Below, one piece after another: positions 1-9,913 of a stretch of 64,000 bases of DNA (positions within the stretch are counted from its first letter, which is position 1; the number at the start of each line of letters is the position of its first letter). A program made the translations under genes and the position numbers. Where the stretch lies: contig JAHDSF010000023.1 of NCBI GenBank assembly GCA_018432935.1, forward strand, positions 1 through 64,000. Reading direction: 5' to 3'. The notes below the pieces were generated by a model, which saw only the letters and a list, made by a program, of their open reading frames with translations, was not told the DNA's origin and searched no databases. Origin of the DNA: Rhodospirillales bacterium (GTDB taxonomy: Bacteria; Pseudomonadota; Alphaproteobacteria; Rhodospirillales; Shumkoniaceae).

Positions 1-1
1 A

Positions 2-82
2 AACATCGAGACAAGCCCCCAGATACGCCAGATCGCCGAACACCTCCGGCGGCAGCCGACGTGCGGCTTCGAAGCCTGTCAT
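2..82 (-). CDS. N-terminal 27 codons of an unidentified protein, running off the left edge
   Basis: An ATG at 82 on the minus strand opens a frame that stays open to the left edge and reads MTGFEAARRLPPEVFGDLAY and on. The beginning looks like ordinary coding sequence, but it is too short to assign a family. It diverges from the ModC fragment that starts at 140, so the 58 bases between them must hold whatever promoter or junction exists. It could also be a chance frame in GC-rich DNA. Confidence 0.35.
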   Translation of the reverse strand, partial: MTGFEAARRLPPEVFGDLAYLGACLDV

Positions 83-139
83 CCCCGCCGACCCGTCACG
101 CCGTCGCCGTCGGCGGCGCGGTATGAGAAATGCGGGCTA

Positions 140-628
140 GTGGTGATGGAGTCCGGGCAGGTTGCCAGAGCCGGCCAGATGGAGGACCTGCTGATCGACC
201 TGAACCTGCCGTTTGCCCGCAGGAGCCGGGCGGGATCGGTGATCGAAGCCAGGGTCGTCGGCTTCGACGGCGCCTACGGCCTCAGCGAGCTCGCGGTGCC
301 AGGCGGCACGCTGGTCGTTCCCGGCCGGCTCGGCGGGCCGGGGGCCACCCAGCGGCTGCGGGTGCTGGCGGTGGATGTCAGCCTGATCCTCAGTCCTCCT
401 GCGCAGAGCAGCATTCTCAACGTGCTGCCGGCCCGAATCGAGAAGGCGGTCCAGCTCGACGAAGCCCAGACCACGGTCCTGCTTCGCCTCGGCGCCGACG
501 GACAGGGCGCCCCGTTGCTGTCGCGCATCACCCGCAAGTCGTGGGAGATGCTCGGCCTCGCGCCCGGAGCCCCGGTGTTCGCGCAGATCAAGAGCGCGGC
601 CATCGCCAACCGCACCCGGCCGGGCTGA
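140..628 (+). CDS. Orphan C-terminal part of ModC (molybdate ABC transporter ATPase), molybdate-binding TOBE region
   Basis: The 162 residues match the part of ModC that follows the ATPase domain. It starts at the VVMESGQV strand that normally ends the ATPase core, then has the linker and a TOBE/molbindin domain (about residues 98-158, ILNVLPARIEKAV through ITRKSWEMLGLAPG to AQIKSA). No Walker A, signature or Walker B motif lies upstream: the frame stays open to the window edge but codes for nothing ModC-like. A full ModC has about 360 residues, so this is either a truncated remnant or a freestanding molybdate-binding domain. GTG at 140 and ATG at 146 are possible starts; no strong ribosome site is visible. 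Confidence 0.6.
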   Translation: MVMESGQVARAGQMEDLLIDLNLPFARRSRAGSVIEARVVGFDGAYGLSELAVPGGTLVVPGRLGGPGATQRLRVLAVDVSLILSPPAQSSILNVLPARIEKAVQLDEAQTTVLLRLGADGQGAPLLSRITRKSWEMLGLAPGAPVFAQIKSAAIANRTRPG

Positions 629-668
629 ACGTCCGGCCGGGCTGCTGCGCCATGAAGCCGCAGCCTTG

Positions 669-2354
669 TCAGCCCGCGCGCACGCTGGCGAGGAACTCGT
701 TGACCTCGCGGGCCAGCGTTGCCGCCTCCTGCTGCATGGCGGTCGCGGCCTGGCTGATCTGGGCAGCCGCCGAGCCGGTCTCCCCCGCTGCCGCGTTGAC
801 CCCGGTGATGTTGGTGGAGACTTCCGACGTCCCCGCCGCCGCCTGCTCGATGTTGGTGGCGATCTCGCGGGTTGCCGCCGACTGCTCCTCGACCGCCGAA
901 GCGATCGCCGAAGCGATGTGATGGACGTCCCGAATGGTGTGGGTGATGGCCTGGATGGCGCCGACGGTCTCTTCGGTGGACGCCTGCACGGCCCCGATCT
1001 GGGCGGCGATCTCGCCGGTCGCCCGAGCCGTCTGGTTGGCAAGGTTCTTGACCTCCGAAGCGACCACCGCGAAGCCCTTACCGGCATCGCCCGCGCGGGC
1101 CGCCTCGATGGTCGCGTTCAGGGCCAGCAGGTTGGTCTGGTTGGCGATGTCGGTGATCAGCGCCACCACCTCGCCGATCTTCTGGGCGGCTTCGGAAAGC
1201 CCGCGGATCTTGACGTTCGCCTCTTCCGCCTGGTTGACCGCGCTGGTTGCGACGTCGGCAGCCTGCTCGACCTGCCGCCCGATCTCGCCGATCGAGGCCG
1301 TCAGCTCCTCGGCTGCGCTGGCCACCGTCTGCACGTTCGCGCTGGCCTGCTCCGACGCCGCGGCCACGGCAGCTGCCTGGCGGGTGGTCTCTTCGGCGAC
1401 CGCCGTCATCGCCTGGGACGACGAGCCGAGCTGGGAAGACGCAGTGCCGACGTTCTTGACCACTCCGCCGACGCTCTCCTCGAAGCGGTCGGCCATGGCC
1501 GCCAGCATCTCCTTGCGCTCGCGTGCCGCCTGCTTGTCCTTCTCCTCCTGGGCGGCGCGCATGCGGTCCATCTCGACCGTCTTGTCGAGGAAGGTCTGCA
1601 TCGAGCGCGACAAGGCCCCGATCTCGTTCTTCTGGTCGACGTCCTCGACCACGATGCTCTTGTCGCCGCCGGCCAGCTTGAGCATGCCGTCCGCGATACG
1701 GGTGATCGGGCGGGTGATGCTGCGCGCGATCACGAACGACACGCCCCCGATCAAGAGGGCGAGGACAGCAACGAACCCGGCGGTCTGCCCCATCAGGCCG
1801 TAGAAGATGGCGTCTACGTCATCGACGTAGATGCCGCTCGCCAGGTACCAGCGCCAGGGCGCATAGGCCTTGACGTAGGTGATCTTCGGCGCGGGGCGCG
1901 TCTCGCCCGGCTGCGGCCACATGTAGTCGACGAAGCCCTGACCGGCACTGACCGCCACGTCGCGCATCTCGACCGAGAAGCGCTTGCCGTTCGCATCTTT
2001 GTCGGGACTGCGATCGGTGCCGATCATCTCCGCGTTGGGATGGGCGATCATCTTGACGTCGAAGTCCAACGCAAAGATGTAGTCGCCTTCCCCGTAGCGC
2101 AGCTTGCTGATCGCCTCCTGGGCCGCCTTCCGGGCGTCGGCGGGTGACAGCTCGCCGCTTTTCTCCTTGGCGGCAAAGAACTCGAGCACCCCGTAGGCCG
2201 TCTCCACCACCCTCTGCGTCTGGGCCATGCGATCCTTGAGCAGATTGTCCTTGAGCTCCACCAGGCCGAACCCGGCGACCGCCAGAATCCCGAGCATGGC
2301 GGCTGCCATGAGTGCGTAGAGCCGGAGACCGATCTTGAGGTGCCTGAAATGCAT
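669..2354 (-). CDS. Methyl-accepting chemotaxis protein with periplasmic Cache sensor
   Basis: Receptor of 561 residues. An N-terminal membrane helix (about 10-32) is followed by a periplasmic single-Cache domain (about 40-180, with the [14 protein letters not shown] stretch typical of sCache_2), a second membrane helix (about 190-212), a HAMP linker and a long cytoplasmic signalling coiled coil. The hairpin tip carries the conserved [20 protein letters not shown] core that binds CheA and CheW. ATG at 2354 is preferred over ATG at 2396 because GGGGGAAG lies just upstream of it. There is no C-terminal CheR-tethering pentapeptide. The ligand is unknown; Cache domains of this type often bind small organic acids. 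It is divergent from the LysR gene at 2489. Confidence 0.93.
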   Translation of the reverse strand: MHFRHLKIGLRLYALMAAAMLGILAVAGFGLVELKDNLLKDRMAQTQRVVETAYGVLEFFAAKEKSGELSPADARKAAQEAISKLRYGEGDYIFALDFDVKMIAHPNAEMIGTDRSPDKDANGKRFSVEMRDVAVSAGQGFVDYMWPQPGETRPAPKITYVKAYAPWRWYLASGIYVDDVDAIFYGLMGQTAGFVAVLALLIGGVSFVIARSITRPITRIADGMLKLAGGDKSIVVEDVDQKNEIGALSRSMQTFLDKTVEMDRMRAAQEEKDKQAARERKEMLAAMADRFEESVGGVVKNVGTASSQLGSSSQAMTAVAEETTRQAAAVAAASEQASANVQTVASAAEELTASIGEIGRQVEQAADVATSAVNQAEEANVKIRGLSEAAQKIGEVVALITDIANQTNLLALNATIEAARAGDAGKGFAVVASEVKNLANQTARATGEIAAQIGAVQASTEETVGAIQAITHTIRDVHHIASAIASAVEEQSAATREIATNIEQAAAGTSEVSTNITGVNAAAGETGSAAAQISQAATAMQQEAATLAREVNEFLASVRAG

Positions 2355-2420
2355 ATCTTCCCCCGACAGAGCTTGGATTGGCCGCTTCTTGTGCATATAT
2401 CCTGATGCTCAATGAGTACA

Positions 2421-2454
2421 TTGCAGTAACCTCCGGTAGCAAGTTAGGTATAAT
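2421..2454 (+). promoter_or_regulatory. AT-rich divergent control region: TTGC-N14-GCAA dyad and TATAAT
   Basis: The gap between the chemoreceptor and the LysR gene is the most AT-rich stretch nearby. A dyad TTGC (2421-2424) with GCAA (2439-2442) resembles the loose inverted repeats bound by LysR-type proteins. A perfect TATAAT follows at 2449-2454, 35 bases before the LysR start. No good -35 box sits at the right distance, which would fit an activated promoter. This is inference only. Confidence 0.35.
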
Positions 2455-2488
2455 TAATCAATTTTAAGCAAAACTAAATCAGCCGTTC

Positions 2489-3406
2489 ATGCCACGACGC
2501 CTTCCCCCACTGAACCCGGTCCGCGCCTTCGAAGCGGTTGCCCGGACCGGCAGCTTCAGTGCCGCTGCCGAGGAGCTCAGCGTCACGACCTCCGCCGTCA
2601 GTCTTCAGGTGAAGGCGCTGGAGAGCTACCTGGGCTTCCGCCTCTTCGTGCGGAACGGCAAAGCGTTGACCCTCACCGCGCGTGCCGGGGACTGCCTGCC
2701 CAAGATCTCCGCTGCGCTCGACCTGCTCGCCGAGGCAGGCTCGCAATGGCGGGCGATGTCCGACGCCGCCGTCCTTCGCCTGCGCTTGCCCCCGGGATTC
2801 GCCGATTTCTGGCTGATCCCCCGGCTCCCGCGGTTCCGGGAGCGCTGCCCCGAGACCGAGGTCCGGATCGCCACCTTGCCGGCTGCTGATCCCGGCAACG
2901 ATGCCGAGGACGACCTGACGGTCAGCGTCCTCAGCCTGGGCTCCCCCGGGAAGCTTCTGTTTCCGCTCGAGATGGCGGCGATCTGCTCGCCGGAGTACCT
3001 GGGCCGGTCGGCCCTGCCGCTTGCGGCCCCGGCGGATCTTCTCCGGCACCGCCTGCTGCACATCGACTTTTCCGGCCTCCGCCTGGACCTGCCGGACTGG
3101 TCGGCGTGGCTGCAGCGGTTTGACATGGGAGGCATCGACGCGGCCGCCGGGGTTCATTTCGATTCTCCCAGCGCCGCCGTGAAGGCGGCCCGCAACGGCC
3201 TCGGCCTCGTGCTGGCTCCGAAACGGCTCTTGGCCCGCGAGATCGCCGACGGGCATCTGATGTGCGCGTTCGATCCACCGTTCCCGGCGGACAGGGGCTA
3301 CATCATTTCCTCCGCCCGCGGGGCAACGGATCTGCCTCGGATCGCCGCATTCCGGCGCTGGCTGATCGAGGAGGCAGACCACGATGCGCTCGCGGCACAG
3401 GAATAG
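2489..3406 (+). CDS. LysR-family transcriptional regulator, GcvA-like
   Basis: Protein of 305 residues with an N-terminal winged helix-turn-helix (about 8-65, VARTGSFSAAAEELSVTTSA then VSLQVKALESYLGFRLFVR) and a two-lobed effector-binding domain from about residue 93. The sequence LNPVRAFEAVARTGSFSAAA and the overall architecture resemble the GcvA/AmpR branch. It is transcribed away from the chemoreceptor at 2354 and probably regulates itself or its divergent neighbour. The effector cannot be inferred. It is about normal length for the family, with no missing segments. Confidence 0.92.
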   Translation: MPRRLPPLNPVRAFEAVARTGSFSAAAEELSVTTSAVSLQVKALESYLGFRLFVRNGKALTLTARAGDCLPKISAALDLLAEAGSQWRAMSDAAVLRLRLPPGFADFWLIPRLPRFRERCPETEVRIATLPAADPGNDAEDDLTVSVLSLGSPGKLLFPLEMAAICSPEYLGRSALPLAAPADLLRHRLLHIDFSGLRLDLPDWSAWLQRFDMGGIDAAAGVHFDSPSAAVKAARNGLGLVLAPKRLLAREIADGHLMCAFDPPFPADRGYIISSARGATDLPRIAAFRRWLIEEADHDALAAQE

Positions 3407-3456
3407 CGGTCGTGCGCTCGCGTCCTTCCCGTTAGGTGCTCAGGAAGGGAGACATC

Positions 3457-3705
3457 ATGAGAAGGATCGCGTTGCTGGCACTGCTTGGCGGATTGGCGGG
3501 ACTGGCGGCATGCGAAAGCTCGCCGCAGGCCGTGCAGGCCCAGGACCCGGTCGTCAGCGTCCGCTACGCCGGCGGCGGCGAGGAGCAGGCCGAGGCCAAT
3601 GCCGACGAGTTCTGCGACGATCGCTACGACCGCGACGCCGCCCTGTTGTCGCGCCAGCTTCAGGGCGGAGTGTGGGTCGCCACCTACCAGTGCGTGCCCG
3701 ACTGA
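3457..3705 (+). CDS. Small lipoprotein, unknown function
   Basis: Protein of 82 residues with a charged start (MRR), a hydrophobic stretch and an LAAC lipobox that places the acylated cysteine at about residue 20. The mature part (about 60 residues) is acidic, with two further cysteines (EFCDDRYD and YQCVPD) that could form a disulfide in the periplasm. The ATG at 3457 has AGGAAGGGAG just upstream. No domain of known function is recognised. It follows the LysR gene by 50 bases. Confidence 0.75.
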   Translation: MRRIALLALLGGLAGLAACESSPQAVQAQDPVVSVRYAGGGEEQAEANADEFCDDRYDRDAALLSRQLQGGVWVATYQCVPD

Positions 3706-3712
3706 CGGCCGC

Positions 3713-4264
3713 CTAGGTAATCCGCTTCGCCATCAGGATGTCGTGCCGGCCCCGGCCGCCGGCATCGGGCAGGATGCCGACCACGGCGTAGCCGATCCGC
3801 CGATAGAACGCGTACGGGTGCCAAGTCGTCACGGCAAGCCGCTTCAAGCTCTCCAGCACGTCGGGATAGAGGTCGACGCCGAACAGGCTGGTACCGCCGA
3901 AATCGTCGTCCGTGCCAAGCCAGATCGTCGACACCCCCGCGTTGCGGGCTGCAGCCTCCAACGCCGTCACCAACAGCCTTCCATGTCCGCGCCCTTGGAC
4001 CGGAGGGTCGACTACCAGCGGGTGCAGTTCCCAGAGCTGTCCGGAATGGCGGATGGCGCCGATCCAGCCCAACAGCCGTTCCGCTGCGAAAGCGGCAAAT
4101 CCGAGCCGGTCCGGATTGTCGACGAAGGTCGCCACTTCGGCCCGCGCAGCCGCCAGGTCGGGCCAGACCGACGGGGCGTGGGAAAGGGCGCCAACCAGAA
4201 TGCGCGCCGCCTCTTCGAGGTGCGCCGCCGAGACGTCCTGCAACGGGGCGATGCGGATGCTCAT
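3713..4264 (-). CDS. GNAT-family N-acetyltransferase, AAC(6')-I-like
   Basis: Protein of 183 residues with the acetyl-CoA loop QGRGHG preceded by LHPLVVDPPV (about residues 80-98), as in GNAT enzymes. The C-terminus HPYAFYRRIGYAVVGILPDA followed by GRGRHDILMAKRI closely resembles aminoglycoside 6'-N-acetyltransferases of the AAC(6')-I type and their chromosomal relatives. Chromosomal homologues often act on other amines, so resistance is not claimed. It converges with the small lipoprotein gene, the two stops being 8 bases apart, and lies just downstream of the lytic transglycosylase on the same strand. Confidence 0.85.
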   Translation of the reverse strand: MSIRIAPLQDVSAAHLEEAARILVGALSHAPSVWPDLAAARAEVATFVDNPDRLGFAAFAAERLLGWIGAIRHSGQLWELHPLVVDPPVQGRGHGRLLVTALEAAARNAGVSTIWLGTDDDFGGTSLFGVDLYPDVLESLKRLAVTTWHPYAFYRRIGYAVVGILPDAGGRGRHDILMAKRIT

Positions 4265-4283
4265 CCCGCAAGGATAGCACGCG

Positions 4284-4871
4284 TCACGGCTCGATGCGGA
4301 CGAAGAACCTGCTGGGACGTCTGCCGGGACCGCCCTCGTCGGACCGTGAGATTGTCACCGCTTGCCGATGCGGCTCCGCGATCGGCAGCGGCGCCTCGCC
4401 GTTCTGCGGTGGCGGCTCGGCATCCGTCGGCGCGGAGGCCAGCGCCCGCGAAACGCGCCGGGCATAGGCTTCCTTGCGCACCGCCGGGCCGGAGCGGCCT
4501 GCATGGTACTGGCCGACCGTCTCCCAGGAATACCCGCTGGCTTCGATCTCCTGGGCCAGGATCCATGCCCCCGACATCACGCAGGTGCAGGGCTCCGCCA
4601 GAAGGTGCTCGCGTTCGATCCCGAGGCGCGACAGGCGGGAAAACCAGAAGGAGTTGATCTGCATGGCGCAGACGTCCTCGCTGCCGTCGGGGTTGCGGTT
4701 GACCGCGGTCCAGCGTCCGGCGCTCTCGACCTCGCTGATCGCGCGCAGAAGCTCGGATGGGATGTTGTAGCGAAGGGCGGCGGCGTCGAAGCAGGTGGCG
4801 GCGGCGGGAGTAGTGGCGATCACCCATATCGCGGCGGCGAGCGCCCTTCTTCCTATTGTCCCGTCCGCCAT
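4284..4871 (-). CDS. Lytic transglycosylase, Slt/VirB1-like
   Basis: Protein of 195 residues with a signal peptide (about 1-26, ending AAA before TCFD) and a single SLT domain. The catalytic glutamate is in AISEVESAGRW (about residue 48), followed by NRNPDGSEDVCAMQIN, which matches the family's GlmQIN block with Ala in place of Gly-Leu. YSWETVGQYHAG is the conserved third block. It cleaves the MurNAc-GlcNAc bond of peptidoglycan with formation of the 1,6-anhydro product. Six cysteines suggest disulfides, as in VirB1 and IagB proteins. No secretion system genes lie nearby. The tail after about residue 150 is low-complexity. Confidence 0.87.
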   Translation of the reverse strand: MADGTIGRRALAAAIWVIATTPAAATCFDAAALRYNIPSELLRAISEVESAGRWTAVNRNPDGSEDVCAMQINSFWFSRLSRLGIEREHLLAEPCTCVMSGAWILAQEIEASGYSWETVGQYHAGRSGPAVRKEAYARRVSRALASAPTDAEPPPQNGEAPLPIAEPHRQAVTISRSDEGGPGRRPSRFFVRIEP

Positions 4872-5039
4872 TCGTCACCCTCGCATGGGAACCCGCCCGG
4901 CCGACAGATGGGAGCCGCCGGTCGAGGTTGTTACCCCAGGCCCCATCCGGATGGCCAGGGTTCCCCGTCGTGGCAACCCGCTTTCACCGCCCGCGCCGAA
5001 CGGCTAGAATGGCGACGCTGCAGTCAGGAGTACCCCCTC

Positions 5040-5297
5040 ATGTCGCTCGCTTCCCGCCTCGGCGCCTTGTTCCTGGCGCTCGCGTTGGCCGGCTGCCTGG
5101 ATTCCAAGCAGGACATCCTGAAGAAGGCAGAAGGGGTGAGCAGCCGCGCACAGCTCGAGACCGTGCTCGGCAAGCCGGACGACATCGCCAAGATAGGCCC
5201 GGTCGAGAGGTGGACCTACAAGGCGACCAACGGCACGGTCACCTTCATTCTCGCCGGCGACATCGTCACTACCAGCCTGACCGGCGACGCCAAATAA
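5040..5297 (+). CDS. Small lipoprotein, unknown function
   Basis: Protein of 85 residues: signal sequence with LAGC lipobox (cysteine at about residue 19), then a soluble part containing KAEGVSSRAQLETVLGKPDD and ending in two beta-like strands (VERWTYKATNGTVTFILAGD). The pattern 'VLGKPDdi.kigpverWtYk..ng.v.f.i.gd' resembles the small BamE/SmpA-like fold of outer-membrane lipoproteins, but this is only a resemblance. The ATG at 5040 has CAGGAG ten bases upstream. Confidence 0.75.
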   Translation: MSLASRLGALFLALALAGCLDSKQDILKKAEGVSSRAQLETVLGKPDDIAKIGPVERWTYKATNGTVTFILAGDIVTTSLTGDAK

Positions 5298-5451
5298 GCG
5301 GGCACTTGCCCGACCGAATCTCCACCCCTTGGTTTTCGCGATCGTCGAAGCGTGCGTAGGCCGTATCCATCTACGTCTTCAGGACATGGCTCCTCATGCC
5401 GAGGTTGTCGGAGCACGAGGGGCGGGGACGCAAGTGGGTAAGGTCCGGCCG

Positions 5452-7140
5452 CTAGGCAGCGATGCAGACCTGGTTCCGGCCGCCATTCTTGGCCTGGTAC
5501 AAGGCCGCATCCACCGAGGCCAGGAACGCCGAAGAGGTCCGGATGTCCCCCGTCCAGGCGCTGACCCCGGCGCTGATGGTAACCTGGACGACGCCCGCCC
5601 TGGTCAGGATGTGCTGCTGCTCCACCGCGGCGCGCAACCGCTCCGCGACGACCCGGGCCTCCTCCGCTTCGGTCTCAGGCAGCAGCAGGGCGAACTCCTC
5701 GCCGCCGACGCGGGCCGCCAAATCGTTCGCGCGGCGGTGACTGCCGAGCACCGCCGAAATCGTCTGCAGTACCTCATCGCCGACCGGATGACCGTAGGTG
5801 TCGTTGATGCGCTTGAAATGATCGACATCGACCATCACCAGAGCAAGAGGGCGGCCATAGCGGTTGGCTCGGCCGATCTCCTCCGCGGTCCGCTCGTCGA
5901 AGGCGCGGCGGTTGGCGAGCCCGGTCAGGGGGTCGTGGGTCGCGATGTCCCGGAGGTGCCGTTCGTAGCGCTTGCGAACCTCGATCTCCTTGGCCAACTC
6001 CTGCGTCCGTTCGGCGACCCGCCGCTCGAGGCTCGCGCGGGCCTCGGCAAGCTCGCACTCGCGTTCCCGAATCGTCTCCCGCATGGCCTGGACAGCCTGC
6101 CCGATCGTCGCCAACTCGTCATCGCCTGCCACCACCAGAGGACGTGCGTAATCCCCTGCTGCAATCGCCTTCAGCGCGACCACGATGGCGTCGACGCGGC
6201 GAACCAGGAAGCGATCGAACAGGCGGTTGAAGACCAGGAATGCACCGAAACCGGTGACAAGCAGAACCAGGACGATCAACCGACCGAGCTGCCGCCACGG
6301 CTCGTTCACCGTCGCCAGGTTGAAGTCGGTCCGGATCACCGCATAGCGGACGCCACTCAACCCGCTCGTCTGACTGTTGACTCGGGTCAGGATCGTCACC
6401 CGGTCGTCCTCTGCCATGCGAACCTCTCGCTCGCCCTCAAAGTTCGCAATCACGTCGCCCGACAGGTACTCGCCCTCCCTCAGCGCCGAGAAGCCCCCCT
6501 TGGCGTTGACGAGATAGACATCGATGCCCTGCAGGAAATCCTTGGTGCGGCCGTCGCTCGCAAAGAAGGTTCCGAACAGGTAGTCGCGATAGGCGGGTGT
6601 GCGTTCGCGGCGCCCGAAATCGTGAACGTCGACGGCGCCCCGGATCAGAACCTTGGAACCCTCGGGACTGTAATAGCCGGCGATCTCGAGCCTGTGGGTG
6701 AATGGAGAGACCGCCATCACGTCGACGAGGACGAGGCCGCTGCCCGCCAACACCTTCAGCCGGGCCACCTCGTCCGCGTCGAGGCCGGGGATGTCGCGAT
6801 CCGGCGCTTCGCCATCGATCAGGCGGACATCGTCTAGTCCCCAAGCCCCCGGCTCCAGTTTCCCGGGCATGACGGCGCCGGAGTCTCGGTGAGCCTCCGT
6901 CGCCAAGTGTGCCAGCGCGGGCAGGGTCCGATGCATCCACGCCTGGATGCCGCGCTCGTCCTCCGCAAGCGTCTCGGTGAATGTCCAGAGCCGGCTCTCG
7001 ACATGGTCGCGCACCTGATCGACCTGGCGATCGACCGTCTTCCCGAGATCGAGCCAGGCGGCAAGGTAGATCGCCCCGCCGACGACGCCCAGCGTCAGGC
7101 CGGTGACCGTGATCAGAATCCTGCACAGCCAGTTACGCAT
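5452..7140 (-). CDS. Membrane-bound diguanylate cyclase (GGDEF)
   Basis: Protein of 562 residues. It has an N-terminal membrane helix (about 9-31), a periplasmic sensor of about 250 residues without a recognised domain (CHASE4-like by size), a second membrane helix (about 287-308), a HAMP-like segment, a coiled coil and a C-terminal GGDEF domain (about 400-562). The active-site motif is GGEEF (about 479-483), a catalytically competent variant. RAND sits five residues before it and is an intact RxxD inhibitory site, so feedback inhibition by c-di-GMP is expected. It makes c-di-GMP from two GTP. It is divergent from argG. Confidence 0.92.
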   Translation of the reverse strand: MRNWLCRILITVTGLTLGVVGGAIYLAAWLDLGKTVDRQVDQVRDHVESRLWTFTETLAEDERGIQAWMHRTLPALAHLATEAHRDSGAVMPGKLEPGAWGLDDVRLIDGEAPDRDIPGLDADEVARLKVLAGSGLVLVDVMAVSPFTHRLEIAGYYSPEGSKVLIRGAVDVHDFGRRERTPAYRDYLFGTFFASDGRTKDFLQGIDVYLVNAKGGFSALREGEYLSGDVIANFEGEREVRMAEDDRVTILTRVNSQTSGLSGVRYAVIRTDFNLATVNEPWRQLGRLIVLVLLVTGFGAFLVFNRLFDRFLVRRVDAIVVALKAIAAGDYARPLVVAGDDELATIGQAVQAMRETIRERECELAEARASLERRVAERTQELAKEIEVRKRYERHLRDIATHDPLTGLANRRAFDERTAEEIGRANRYGRPLALVMVDVDHFKRINDTYGHPVGDEVLQTISAVLGSHRRANDLAARVGGEEFALLLPETEAEEARVVAERLRAAVEQQHILTRAGVVQVTISAGVSAWTGDIRTSSAFLASVDAALYQAKNGGRNQVCIAA

Positions 7141-7303
7141 GCAATCCTATGTACCACAACAGGACCCACGGCCAAACCCCAAGTTTCCGATATGTGTTTC
7201 GTTGCAAGATGCCGGCCGCCGCCGGAACCGGCTTGGCGCGAAGACCAACATTGCCTACACTCCGCGCTTCTCGCATTCCCGATCCAGCACAAGGCGCATC
7301 CCC

Positions 7304-8521
<1,218 letters not shown>

Positions 8522-8534
8522 TCCTCCCTCTCCA

Positions 8535-8586
8535 GGAAAAGGGGTCGGAGTCATTTTTCAAAAAAAATGACTCCGACCCCTTTTCC
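8535..8586. repeat. 24-bp perfect inverted repeat with 4-base loop; probable bidirectional terminator
   Basis: Left arm 8535-8558 (GGAAAAGGGGTCGGAGTCAT plus four T) pairs perfectly with right arm 8563-8586 around CAAA. It lies between convergent argG and the GH63 gene. The word AAAAGGGGTCGGAGTCATTTTT is known to me from dispersed repeats in several proteobacteria, often of the REP/RAYT kind; no RAYT transposase is in this window. The last part of the right arm is partly repeated just downstream (GGACCCCTTTTCC, 8589-8601). Confidence 0.85.
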
Positions 8587-8604
8587 TTGGACCCCTTTTC
8601 CTCC

Positions 8605-9855
8605 CTACCTCGCCGCCCAGCACAGCGCCATCGCGGCGGTCCAGGAGAAGTTGCTGCCGCCGCAGGCGCCGCCGTCCGTCGGGTCGTAGTACTCGGAGAA
8701 CCCGGATTGCCACATGAGCTCCGCGGTCTGCTCGCGGATGCGCGCGGCCAGCGCCGCCTCGCCGTAGTGCTCGAGCCCTTGCGCGATCATGCGGTTGATG
8801 ATCGCCCACACCGGGCCCCGCCAGTAACGCTTGGGATCGAACCGGGGGTCGGACGGGCAGAGGCTGGGAACCAAGTAGCGCACGTGCTGCCCCCAGCGCT
8901 CGATTTCGCGGGCCATGCGAGCGGCCCGCGTCGGGCCGGGATGCCGGGCGAACAGCGGCAGCAGGCCGCCGCTGGTACAGACCGGGATGCGCTCGCCGCC
9001 TAACAGGTCCAGCGACTGGTAGAGCCCGGCCTCCCCGTTCCACAGCCGGTCGAGCGCGTTGCGCTGGCGTTCCAGCCGCTCTGCGATCTCGGCCCGCTCC
9101 GCCGCCTCGCCGAAGCGTTGGGCCAGCACCAGAAGGTCCTGCTCGGCACGATAGAGGATCGCGTTGACCGCGACGTCGGCCACCTTGAGCGGCGCGCACC
9201 TCCACATCGCCGACGCCTGCCAGCCGACGCCGCGGAACAGATCCACGAGGTGGATGTAGCGGCGGTACTCCTCGTCGTGCGGCCGCATCGCGGCATCGAC
9301 GTGTCCGGTATCGCGGCGACGGATCGGCGTGGTCGGCGTCGCCGGCACGCGGGCCAGCGGCGCGTCCCAGGCGGGGCTGTTGTCCATCCCCGACTCCCAG
9401 GGGTGGAGGATGGCGACCAGCCCGCCGCCCTCGGGGTCGCGGGCCGCCGCCCACCAGCGGTGCCAGGCCAGCACGCGCGGGAAGAGCGTCGCGGCCCGAT
9501 TATCGTCGCCGGTCTCTTCCCAAAGTTGGCGCAGTACGGTCGCCAGCACCGGCGGCTGGGAAATGCCCGAGGTCGCGGGCTGGTGCCGGGTGCCCCAGAC
9601 ATCGGGGCCGGGGAAGTAGTCGTCGCTGCGGACGTGGAAGACGATGTGCGGCACCATGCCGTCATCCCACTGCCCCTCCAGCAGCCGCTCGAGCTCCCGC
9701 CATGCCCGTTCGGGGTCGAAGGTGACCCAGCCGAGCGCGACCAGCGCGGAATCCCAGTTCCATTGGAACGGATAGAGGCGGGCGGTCGGTACCGTGTAGC
9801 CGCCCTTGTCGTTGGCCCTCAGGACGGCCTGCGCCGCCTCGATCATGCCCGTCAT
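8605..9855 (-). CDS. Glycoside hydrolase family 63-like, glucosylglycerate/mannosylglycerate hydrolase type
   Basis: Protein of 416 residues forming an (alpha/alpha)6 barrel enzyme. The opening LRANDKGGYTVPTARLYPFQ and WNWDSALVALGW, then EGQWDDGMVPHIVF, are the hallmark of the GH63 branch that includes bacterial glucosylglycerate and mannosylglycerate hydrolases. The later block RYWRGPVWAIINRMIAQGL and the C-terminal FSEYYDPTDG are also typical. No signal peptide, so it acts in the cytoplasm on an imported substrate. It is the last gene of the sugar ABC operon, 58 bases after the ATPase gene. The exact glycoside is inferred from family and context; kojibiose- or trehalose-like substrates remain possible. 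Confidence 0.8.
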   Translation of the reverse strand: MTGMIEAAQAVLRANDKGGYTVPTARLYPFQWNWDSALVALGWVTFDPERAWRELERLLEGQWDDGMVPHIVFHVRSDDYFPGPDVWGTRHQPATSGISQPPVLATVLRQLWEETGDDNRAATLFPRVLAWHRWWAAARDPEGGGLVAILHPWESGMDNSPAWDAPLARVPATPTTPIRRRDTGHVDAAMRPHDEEYRRYIHLVDLFRGVGWQASAMWRCAPLKVADVAVNAILYRAEQDLLVLAQRFGEAAERAEIAERLERQRNALDRLWNGEAGLYQSLDLLGGERIPVCTSGGLLPLFARHPGPTRAARMAREIERWGQHVRYLVPSLCPSDPRFDPKRYWRGPVWAIINRMIAQGLEHYGEAALAARIREQTAELMWQSGFSEYYDPTDGGACGGSNFSWTAAMALCWAAR

Positions 9856-9913
9856 GAAAACTCCGGTTGGTACGTCTGAGCTTCGATTCGAGATTCCCCC
9901 TCACCCCGGCCCT

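Noticed and set aside
3713-4264. Aminoglycoside resistance gene
   Set aside because: Similarity to AAC(6')-I is real, but the gene sits among housekeeping genes with no mobile element; chromosomal relatives usually have other substrates.
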